Assembly (NCBI GenBank): GCA_050742535.1
Contig: JBOGIQ010000346.1
Location: forward strand, 1-6,441
DNA: 6,441 bases
Direction of reading: 5' to 3'
DNA from: Gp6-AA40 sp050742535
GTDB lineage: Bacteria; Acidobacteriota; Vicinamibacteria; Vicinamibacterales; UBA2999
A program made the position numbers and the translations under genes. Positions 1 to 4,833 of this stretch are shown in pieces. How positions within the stretch are numbered: position 1 is the first letter of the stretch; each line of letters opens with the position of its first letter. The notes beneath the pieces are model-generated. The model saw nothing but the letters and a program-made list of their open reading frames with translations. It was not told the DNA's origin and did no database searches.

Positions 1-489
1 GACCAGGTCCTGGTGCGGCAGATCGAGAAGGTCGGCCACGTGGCGTTCGCCTACGTGCCGTTCAGGTCCGGCAGCGAGGTGGCGGTGCAGCTCGCCGGCG
101 GTCACGTTGCGGCCAACGTCAACAACCCGCAGGAAAACATGGGGCAGTGGCGTGCCGGCACGATCCGCCCACTGTGCGTCTTCTCGCCGGCGCGGCTGAA
201 CTACGCGGATGCCGCCGGTATTCCGACCTGCAAGGAAGCGGGGCTGCCGATCGAACGCTATCAGATGCCGCGGACCGTGTGGCTGCCGAAAGGTGTGACC
301 GACGAGCAGGTCGCGTTCTACCGGACCGTGCTGGCCAAGGTTCGCGACACCGACGAATGGAAGGCGTGGCTGCGCAACGGATCCCAGACCGATGCGTTTC
401 TGAGCGGGACCGAGCTGACTGACTACATCGCGGCCGACGAACGCTGGCTGCGCGGACAATTTGCCGAGGATGGCTGGCTCGTCAAGTGA
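1..489 (+). CDS. tctC: TctC/Bug-family periplasmic solute receptor, 5'-truncated
   Basis: Periplasmic receptor of a tripartite tricarboxylate transporter; it binds an organic anion, usually a carboxylate, and delivers it to TctAB. The frame is open from base 1, so 162 C-terminal residues are visible; the family is normally about 320-340 residues, so the signal peptide and first half lie upstream. The visible part follows the Bug-family order: YVPFRSGSE (about residues 18-26, the family's 'vPYkGg' strand), LAGGHVAANVNNPQE (31-45, 'lLgGhvda...np'), RAGTIRPLCVFSPAR (the 'kaGklraLAvts..R' strand), IPTCKEAG ('vPTlkE.G', here with Cys instead of the usual Leu), then PKGVTDEQV and a C-terminal helix ending in ADERWLRGQF. 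The tctB gene begins just after or overlapping its stop codon. The identity as a TTT receptor is secure from sequence and neighbours; the ligand cannot be inferred. Confidence 0.93.
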   Translation, partial: DQVLVRQIEKVGHVAFAYVPFRSGSEVAVQLAGGHVAANVNNPQENMGQWRAGTIRPLCVFSPARLNYADAAGIPTCKEAGLPIERYQMPRTVWLPKGVTDEQVAFYRTVLAKVRDTDEWKAWLRNGSQTDAFLSGTELTDYIAADERWLRGQFAEDGWLVK

Positions 490-508
490 ACTCACCGATG
501 GCCACCCC

Positions 509-514
509 AGGAGG
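509..514 (+). promoter_or_regulatory. Shine-Dalgarno AGGAGG favouring the ATG at 528 of tctB
   Basis: A perfect AGGAGG lies 13 nt before the ATG at 528. The spacing is longer than ideal. The alternative GTG at 486 overlaps the tctC stop as GTGA and has only GAGGA 15 nt upstream. The ATG at 498 has no good site. Confidence 0.5.
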
Positions 515-527
515 CGTGCCCTACGCG

Positions 528-1028
528 ATGCGACGGACCGTCGAGATTTGGACGGCTGTTGCTGCCGCTCTGCTCGGCGTGGTCGCCGCCTCCGAAAGCC
601 TCACGCACGACATCGGCTGGAACGAGACGGGGCCCGGCTCGGGCTACTTTCCGTTCCGTATCGGGGTCCTGCTGATCGGCGCAGCGATTATTCGCCTGTT
701 TCAGGTCCGCCTGAAGGCGGACACTACGACAGATATCCGGCTCAAGCCGGATTCCACAACGGTGTTTGTCACTCGCGAAGAACTTGGCCGGAGCCTCAGC
801 GTGCTGGGGCCGACCATTGCCCTGGTTGCCGCCATGATTCCGCTCGGCTGCTATGTTCCCTCCGCCCTCTATCTCGCGTGGATGATGCGCCGGCACGGCG
901 GGTACGGCTGGCTGCCGTCCGCCGCCTACGGCGTTGGCATCGCCGTCGCGTTTTTCCTCGTGTTCGATCTATGGTTCCGTGTGCCGTTGGCCAAGGGCCC
1001 CGTCGAAGCCGCGTTGGGACTTTATTGA
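528..1028 (+). CDS. tctB: TctB-family small membrane subunit of TTT transporter
   Basis: Small membrane subunit of the TTT transporter, which works with TctA in the inner membrane. From the ATG at 528 it has 166 residues, and the reading is MRRTVEIW followed directly by the first membrane span. This fits the short N-terminus usual for TctB. An in-frame GTG at 486, overlapping the tctC stop, would add 14 residues. Spans are expected near residues 7-22, 41-57, 93-120 and 130-150. GPGSGYFPF (35-43) matches the family's 'GPGffPf' signature before the second span, and the end WFRVPLAKGP matches the family's C-terminal 'lP.G' region. Residues 60-79 (VRLKADTTTD, IRLKPDSTTV) are odd: they are two tandem repeat-encoded decapeptides in the loop between spans 2 and 3 (see the repeat entry), probably a lineage-specific insertion. 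The next gene starts 3 nt after the stop. Confidence 0.9.
   Translation: MRRTVEIWTAVAAALLGVVAASESLTHDIGWNETGPGSGYFPFRIGVLLIGAAIIRLFQVRLKADTTTDIRLKPDSTTVFVTREELGRSLSVLGPTIALVAAMIPLGCYVPSALYLAWMMRRHGGYGWLPSAAYGVGIAVAFFLVFDLWFRVPLAKGPVEAALGLY
705..764 (+). repeat. Two tandem 30-bp palindromic repeat units inside tctB
   Basis: Unit 1 is 705-734 and unit 2 is 735-764. Each begins with an 18-bp hairpin: GTCCGCCT-GA-AGGCGGAC (705-722) and ATCCGGCT-CA-AGCCGGAT (735-752). Both stems are perfect although the arms differ between units, so changes are paired across the stem. Each 18-mer is followed by a similar 12-nt tail (ACTACGACAGAT and TCCACAACGGTG). The units are in frame with tctB and read V-R-L-K-A-D-T-T-T-D and I-R-L-K-P-D-S-T-T-V. 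This looks like a dispersed REP-like element tolerated within a coding region. Confidence 0.85.
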
Positions 1029-1031
1029 GCG

Positions 1032-1784
1032 ATGGGATTGTTCGGCTTCCTCTATCCGTGGGGCGTCATCCTGCAGCTGCTCGCGCTCGTTCACTTCTTC
1101 CGGCGCCGGCCCGAAAACTTCTGGATGTTTGTCATCTTCTTCGGTGGTCCGCCGGGAGCGCTGGTCTACCTGCTCGTGGAGGCGGTGCCGGATGTGTCGC
1201 TGCTGCGGCAGTCCTTCGACTCCTATGGGCGCAAGAAGCGCATCCGGCACCTCGAAGCGCTGGTGCTCGAGAACCCGGCGCCGGGTAACTACGAGGAGCT
1301 CGCCGACCTCTACCTCGACGAGCAGAAATTCACCCGCGCGCGCGAGTCCTACGACAAGGTGCTGGCACGGCCCGGCGATCATCTCGATGCGCGCTATCGC
1401 CGCGCGATTGCCGCGCTGCATCTCAACGACGCGGCCGCGGCACGCGAGGACCTGGAGCAGGTCGTCGCGCGCGAGCCCAGGTACGACTCGCATCGCGCGC
1501 TGGCGCTCCTCGCGCACGCCTGCGCGCAGACGGGAGACGTCCAGCGGGCGGATGCGCTCTTCGCGCAGGTGACGGAGTCGTCCACCCTGCCGGAGACCTA
1601 TTACAACTATGCGAGCTTCCTCGCCTCGCAGGGCCGCACCGACGAAGCGCGCAGCTGGGCGCAGCGGATCGTCACCCGCCGCGACAGCATGCCCCTGTAC
1701 CTGCGGCGGCGCGAACGTCCCTGGTTCAAGAAGGCGAAGGCGCTCGTGAAGCGCATGCCAAAGGGAGCTCCCGCCGATCGATGA
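1032..1784 (+). CDS. Membrane-anchored tetratricopeptide-repeat protein within the TTT operon
   Basis: A 250-residue protein of unknown function. The N-terminus holds two hydrophobic spans (about residues 8-24 and 30-50). The second includes FWMFVIFFGGPPGALVYLLVE, which resembles the PLDc_N type of small membrane module (W-x-hydrophobic...PP-G-x-x-x-Y). Residues 70-215 are helical repeats of TPR type: NYEELADLYLDEQKFTRARE (86-105), ARYRRAIAALHLNDAAAARE (120-139), a unit at about 154-180, and YYNYASFLASQGRTDEARS (190-208) with the consensus small-residue/aromatic spacing. The C-terminus is very basic (RRRERPWFKKAKALVKR). A cytoplasmic TPR scaffold tethered to the inner membrane is the simplest reading. 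It begins 3 nt after tctB and its stop overlaps the tctA start (ATGA at 1781-1784), so it should be translated with the transporter. It is not a known TTT subunit; a role in transporter assembly is only an inference. Confidence 0.85.
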   Translation: MGLFGFLYPWGVILQLLALVHFFRRRPENFWMFVIFFGGPPGALVYLLVEAVPDVSLLRQSFDSYGRKKRIRHLEALVLENPAPGNYEELADLYLDEQKFTRARESYDKVLARPGDHLDARYRRAIAALHLNDAAAAREDLEQVVAREPRYDSHRALALLAHACAQTGDVQRADALFAQVTESSTLPETYYNYASFLASQGRTDEARSWAQRIVTRRDSMPLYLRRRERPWFKKAKALVKRMPKGAPADR

Positions 1785-3268
1785 TCGACGCCGCGCCGCT
1801 CCTCGACGGCTTTGCCGTTGCCGTGAGTCCCTATCACCTCGCCTTGATGGCCGGCGGCGTGCTGCTCGGCATCCTCGTCGGCGTCCTGCCGGGACTTGGC
1901 GCACCGAACGGCGTCACCCTGCTGATGCCGCTGACCTTCAGCATGGAGCCAATCAGCGGCATCATCGTCCTCTCGTCGATGTACTGGGGTGCGCTCTTCG
2001 GCGGTTCGACGACCTCGATTCTGTTCAACATTCCGGGCGAGCCGTCGTCGGTGGCGACGACGTTCGACGGGTATCCGCTGGCCAAACAGGGCCGGGCCGC
2101 GGAGGCGCTGGCCACGGCGTTCGTGGCCGCCGGTTTCGGCGCGCTGGCTGGCGTTGTCGTCGTCACCCTGATCGCCGATTCGATCGCCGGGATCGCGCTG
2201 CGGTTCTCGGCACCCGAGTACTTCGCCGTCTATCTCCTGGCGTTCTGCAGCTTCGTCGGCATGGGCGGGAGCCATCCGGCGAAGACCGCGATTTCGCTGC
2301 TCGTCGGGCTGGCGCTTGCCGCGGTTGGCTTCGACACCGTGTCCGGCGAAGTGCGACTGACGTTCGGCAGCGACGAGCTGGTGCGCGGCATTCCGTTTCT
2401 CGTCGCGGTGATCGGGCTGTTCGGCATCGGCGAGATTCTCGTCACGGTGGAGCAGGGGCTGCGCTTCGAGGGCGTGCGCGCCCGCGTCGGCCTGCGCGAC
2501 GTGCTCGGCAGCGTGCGGCAGATGCCGCGTTATGCGTGGGCGCTGGTGCGATCGACGTTGATTGGCTGCTGGATGGGGATCACGCCCGGCGGCCCCACCG
2601 CCGCGTCGTTCATGTCGTACGGCGTGGCGCGGCGGTTCTCCCGGCGTCAGGCGAACTTCGGACGGGGAGAGATCGAGGGCGTTGTTTCGCCGGAAGCGGC
2701 CGATCACTCCGCCGGCGTCTCGGCGCTGCTGCCGATGCTGGCGCTTGGCGTGCCGGGGTCGGCCACTGCGGCCGTGATGATGGGCGGGCTGATGATCTGG
2801 GGGCTGCAGCCCGGCCCGTTGCTGTTCGTCGAGCAGCGCGAGTTCGTCTGGGGACTCATCGCGTCGATGTACGTCGCCAACGTCGTCGCCGTCATCCTCG
2901 TGCTGGCGACCGTACCGTTCTTCGCATCGATCCTGCGCATTCCGTTTTCGATCATCGGCCCGCTGATTATCGTGACGTGCCTGACCGGGGCGTACACAGT
3001 GGCGAGCAGCCTGTTCGACGTGGTGCTGGCGCTGGTGTTCGGGGCGGTGGGCTACGTGTTCAAGAAACTGGACTATCCGGTGGCGCCGCTCGTGCTGGCG
3101 CTGGTCCTGGGCGATCGTGCCGAAGTGGCGTTCCGGCAGTCGATGATTCTGAGCGGCGGATCGCTGGGCGTGTTCTGGAGCAACGGAATCGCGGCAACGC
3201 TCTCGACGCTGGCGATCGTCATCGCCATGTTCCCGTTCATCGCGCGGCTGCGACGTATTCGCTCGTAG
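1781..3268 (+). CDS. tctA: TctA-family large membrane subunit of TTT transporter
   Basis: The major transmembrane subunit, expected to form the substrate path and use ion-gradient energy. Its 495 residues match the family's usual length of about 500. It is hydrophobic throughout, with roughly 10-12 spans. The N-terminal signature is complete: GVLPGLG (34-40), then YWGALFGGSTTSILFNIPGE (68-87), SSVATTFDGYPLAKQGRA (89-106). The second-half signature is also present: ITPGGPTAASFMSYGVARRF (267-286), FGRGEIEGVVSPEAADHSAG (293-312), LPMLALGVPGSATAAVMMGG (317-336) and GLQPGPLLF (341-349). The ATG overlaps the stop of the TPR gene, and GGGAG lies 13 nt upstream, so coupling to the preceding gene is likely. 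The TAG stop (3266-3268) lies inside an inverted copy of the palindromic repeat found in tctB, so the last one or two codons border repeat-derived DNA. Confidence 0.96.
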   Translation: MIDAAPLLDGFAVAVSPYHLALMAGGVLLGILVGVLPGLGAPNGVTLLMPLTFSMEPISGIIVLSSMYWGALFGGSTTSILFNIPGEPSSVATTFDGYPLAKQGRAAEALATAFVAAGFGALAGVVVVTLIADSIAGIALRFSAPEYFAVYLLAFCSFVGMGGSHPAKTAISLLVGLALAAVGFDTVSGEVRLTFGSDELVRGIPFLVAVIGLFGIGEILVTVEQGLRFEGVRARVGLRDVLGSVRQMPRYAWALVRSTLIGCWMGITPGGPTAASFMSYGVARRFSRRQANFGRGEIEGVVSPEAADHSAGVSALLPMLALGVPGSATAAVMMGGLMIWGLQPGPLLFVEQREFVWGLIASMYVANVVAVILVLATVPFFASILRIPFSIIGPLIIVTCLTGAYTVASSLFDVVLALVFGAVGYVFKKLDYPVAPLVLALVLGDRAEVAFRQSMILSGGSLGVFWSNGIAATLSTLAIVIAMFPFIARLRRIRS

Positions 3269-3290
3269 TGTTCGCCTTTAGGCGGACCTG
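3264..3290 (-). repeat. Inverted third copy of the palindromic repeat, spanning the tctA stop
   Basis: Positions 3264-3290 match the reverse complement of 702-728 at 25 of 27 bases; the two differences are both C-to-T on the plus strand. The core is a hairpin, GTTCGCCT-TT-AGGCGGAC (3270-3287), with one G-T pair. The copy contains the tctA TAG at 3266-3268 and occupies most of the 40-nt gap between convergent genes. The hairpin has no following T run in either direction, so it is not a classical intrinsic terminator, though it could still stop transcription or protect mRNA ends. Confidence 0.85.
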
Positions 3291-3308
3291 ACGCCGCCGC
3301 AAGCCTGA

Positions 3309-4109
3309 CTATTTGCTAATCGTGGCCTGCACGCGGTCGGCGGCGTCGCGGGCGCGCGCCCTGGCTTCGGGCTCCCAGCTGCCCTTGTCCGCGTAGGTCA
3401 TGAGCAGTCCCATCGCTTTCGCCTTGGCCTGAATATCGGGCACGTCGATGCCGATCGTCTCCACCGCCGCAACGGCCATCATCCGCACTTCCATGCCGCC
3501 GATGGCAGCGCTCGAATCCAGCGGTTGTTTCAGCAGCTCTATCGCCTGCTGAGACGCCGCGGAGTTCAGCTTTCCGACAACGGCCTGCACGAGCGCGTTG
3601 ATGGCCGGCATGCGCACGCCGTTGACGCCGCTGCGCATCGGCGCGCCGAGCACCGCCACCGCGGCTGATGCGAGAGCAGGGTCGGCCGGGTTTCTCGTGA
3701 TGCTGTTCAACGCGTCGATCGTGGCGTTGCGGATTTCCCCCTGACCCGAGTCCAACGGCGCGGCAAACGCGTTGACCGCCGTCAGCTTGACCTTCGCGTC
3801 GGCGGAGCTGTTCGCGATCTCGGCGATTGCGTATACGGCCGGTATGCGGATGTGATCGGACGAACTTCCGACCGGCTGGCGGAGCAGCTCGAGCGCCTTC
3901 AGCTTGACGTCGGCGTCGGGTCTCGCGAGCGCGATCAGCCGGACGCGATGCATCGCATCGACACGCGTGCGCGTATCCGCGCTTCCAACCTTGCTCGACA
4001 GCGTGGTCAGTTCGGCGAGGGCCTTTGCCAGGTCTGCCTGCGCGAGCGCGGGCAACACCATGGTCAGGATAACGATCACAGTCCAGCCAGGGAGCATCCA
4101 ACGTCGCAT
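3309..4109 (-). CDS. Exported HEAT-like repeat protein (five 39-residue units)
   Basis: A 266-residue protein whose function I do not recognise. The start is the ATG at 4109, preceded by GAGGTG at good spacing; the upstream GTG at 4115 lies within that site. Residues 1-23 are a clear signal peptide: basic MRRW, a hydrophobic WTVIVILTMVLP core, and an ALA|Q cleavage site. The mature protein is a run of paired helices with a precise 39-residue period. Pro79, Pro118, Pro157 and Pro196 are exactly 39 apart in the pattern LLRQPV, AFAAPL, VLGAPM, LLKQPL. Arg49, Arg88, Arg127 and Arg166 are also 39 apart, each followed after two residues by Ala (RxxA). The fifth unit has a 4-residue insertion (Arg209). 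This is typical of HEAT/ARM-like solenoids that bind partner proteins. A periplasmic, non-enzymatic scaffold is the likely role. It is convergent with tctA and is not part of that operon. Confidence 0.85.
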   Translation of the reverse strand: MRRWMLPGWTVIVILTMVLPALAQADLAKALAELTTLSSKVGSADTRTRVDAMHRVRLIALARPDADVKLKALELLRQPVGSSSDHIRIPAVYAIAEIANSSADAKVKLTAVNAFAAPLDSGQGEIRNATIDALNSITRNPADPALASAAVAVLGAPMRSGVNGVRMPAINALVQAVVGKLNSAASQQAIELLKQPLDSSAAIGGMEVRMMAVAAVETIGIDVPDIQAKAKAMGLLMTYADKGSWEPEARARARDAADRVQATISK

Positions 4110-4112
4110 ACG

Positions 4113-4118
4113 CACCTC
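4113..4118 (-). promoter_or_regulatory. Shine-Dalgarno GAGGTG for the HEAT-like gene
   Basis: On the minus strand GAGGTG ends 3 nt before the ATG at 4109, placing GAGG 5 nt from it. This decides for the ATG over the GTG at 4115. Confidence 0.65.
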
Positions 4119-4143
4119 AATCTCTTATTGCTGAGCTGAGGGC

Positions 4144-4149
4144 AGTATA
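4144..4149 (-). promoter_or_regulatory. Candidate -10 box (TATACT) upstream of the HEAT-like gene
   Basis: TATACT on the minus strand lies 34 nt before the start codon, giving a plausible leader of under 30 nt. No convincing -35 box is seen at 16-18 nt spacing, so this is tentative. Confidence 0.3.
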
Positions 4150-4205
4150 GATGGATTGCGTCAGTTGGGCGATGAGGTCCAGCGTCCGATCGAGGATAAG
4201 CTGCG

Positions 4206-4313
4206 TCAGTGCAGGCGCCCGCGAAGCCAGGCAGGGAAACCGATGAAGGCCCGTCCGATTTCGAGCGCGATAACGGCGACGGCGACCCACGGCGCGACGT
4301 CGCACGGGGTCAT
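4206..4313 (-). CDS. Possible 35-residue single-span membrane protein
   Basis: A tentative short ORF reading MTPCDVAPWVAVAVIALEIG followed by a tail ending in WLRGRLH. It has one hydrophobic stretch (about residues 7-19) and a basic C-terminus, as in many single-span small proteins. Its ATG overlaps the stop of the preceding small ORF as ATGA (4313-4310), the coupling arrangement also seen in the TTT operon. It has no Shine-Dalgarno sequence of its own. Length and composition alone cannot separate it from chance. Confidence 0.3.
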   Translation of the reverse strand: MTPCDVAPWVAVAVIALEIGRAFIGFPAWLRGRLH

Positions 4314-4414
4314 GGCCTGCGGTCGCCGCGTTTCGTCCGCGCCCACTGTCTGAATCGCAGCGTGAGGAGCATGAATACAGCGCCGCCGATCCACGGAATT
4401 ACGTAGCTACGCAT
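4310..4414 (-). CDS. Possible 34-residue single-span membrane protein
   Basis: A tentative short ORF beginning MRSYVIPWIGGAVFMLLTL and ending in a strongly basic tail (RFRQWARTKRGDRRP), typical of an inner-membrane single-span peptide with a cytoplasmic C-terminus. The frame is open for about 77 codons upstream, but that part is Arg/Pro/Ser-rich shadow sequence. No good Shine-Dalgarno sequence precedes the ATG at 4414. The ATGA junction with the next small ORF is the main support. Confidence 0.3.
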   Translation of the reverse strand: MRSYVIPWIGGAVFMLLTLRFRQWARTKRGDRRP

Positions 4415-4466
4415 GCCTGGGAGAAGTGTAACGCCGTTGGGCATCCGGGCAAGCGAAGGGGGCGGA

Positions 4467-4700
4467 TCACGCCGCACGTCGGCCGCGCGCGGGCATCTCT
4501 GGGCTGCGCACGGCGGCCGCAGTTCCCATTGCGGGCATCGGGGGGCGGTCACACAGCCAGCCGACGACGGCGATCGCGTCGATGACGCGGCGCGCCACAA
4601 GACCTGACGCGCGGCCGGCGAGCGTGGCGTGCTGCAGATACGCACGGTCGGTGAGCCGTGCGATAACCAGCATCAGGAACAGCCCGACTACTCCAAGCAT
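4467..4700 (-). CDS. Small hypothetical membrane protein, 77 residues
   Basis: I recognise no family. The ATG at 4700 is preceded by a perfect AGGAGG with 5-nt spacing, the best ribosome binding site in the window; a GTG at 4703 is in frame but too close to the site. The N-terminus MLGVVGLFLMLVIARLTDRA is a membrane span followed by charged residues. A second hydrophobic stretch, VIDAIAVVGWL (39-49), may be another span or a membrane-lying helix. The last 25 residues are Pro/Ala/Arg-rich and look unstructured. It is divergent from the DUF1080 gene, with a shared 133-nt upstream region. It may head a small minus-strand operon with the two tiny ORFs downstream. Confidence 0.55.
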   Translation of the reverse strand: MLGVVGLFLMLVIARLTDRAYLQHATLAGRASGLVARRVIDAIAVVGWLCDRPPMPAMGTAAAVRSPEMPARGRRAA

Positions 4701-4703
4701 CAC

Positions 4704-4833
4704 AGCCTCCTGACAACGGTGATGGGCAACGGTTGTGCCGGCTGAAAGAGTGCGAATTAGCCGTTTCCTCTGAATTCAGCAGTGGACAGGCGCCGAAGGG
4801 CGGATAATCCGCTGGCAGCGGGAGGGAGGAGCG
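4704..4833. other. Divergent intergenic region with CAACGGT direct repeats
   Basis: This gap separates the minus-strand 77-residue ORF from the DUF1080 gene and must hold both promoters. CAACGGT occurs twice, at 4714-4720 and 4727-4733, 13 nt apart; the second copy runs into a near-palindrome, CAACGGTTG. GATAAT (4803-4808) is a possible -10 box for the DUF1080 gene, but the nearest -35-like TGGACA (4783-4788) is only 14 nt away. No promoter can be assigned with confidence. Confidence 0.35.
4706..4711 (-). promoter_or_regulatory. Perfect Shine-Dalgarno AGGAGG for the 77-residue ORF
   Basis: AGGAGG on the minus strand, 5 nt from the ATG at 4700. It is the main reason for accepting this small ORF as a gene. 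Confidence 0.6.

Noticed and set aside
705..764. CRISPR-like interpretation of the tandem units
   Set aside because: Only two units with no unique spacers, lying in frame within a coding region; a palindromic dispersed repeat fits better.
1273..1286. Perfect 14-bp palindrome ACCCGGCGCCGGGT
   Set aside because: It lies in the TPR coding region (N-P-A-P-G-N), has no second copy, and is expected by chance in GC-rich DNA.
461..1288. Plus-strand open frame (275 codons) overlapping tctB and the TPR gene
   Set aside because: Arg-rich shadow frame without a plausible fold; both overlapping genes in other frames are well supported.
969..1904. Long minus-strand open frame (311 codons) opposite the TPR gene
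   Set aside because: Arg/Glu-rich shadow of a high-GC gene; it crosses the TPR-tctA junction, and the sense-strand proteins are clearly recognisable.
1607..2707. Long minus-strand open frame (366 codons) opposite tctA
   Set aside because: Low-complexity Arg/His/Asp/Glu-rich translation with no domain; the plus strand encodes a textbook TctA.
3270..3287. Intrinsic terminator between tctA and the HEAT-like gene
   Set aside because: The stem is good, but no T run follows on either strand, and the hairpin is explained by the repeat family.
4117..4305. Minus-strand 62-codon frame ending LTQSIYTALSSAIRD, adjacent to the HEAT-like gene
   Set aside because: The C-terminal part looks somewhat protein-like, but it has no start signal, begins in an Arg-run shadow, and covers the likely promoter of the HEAT-like gene.
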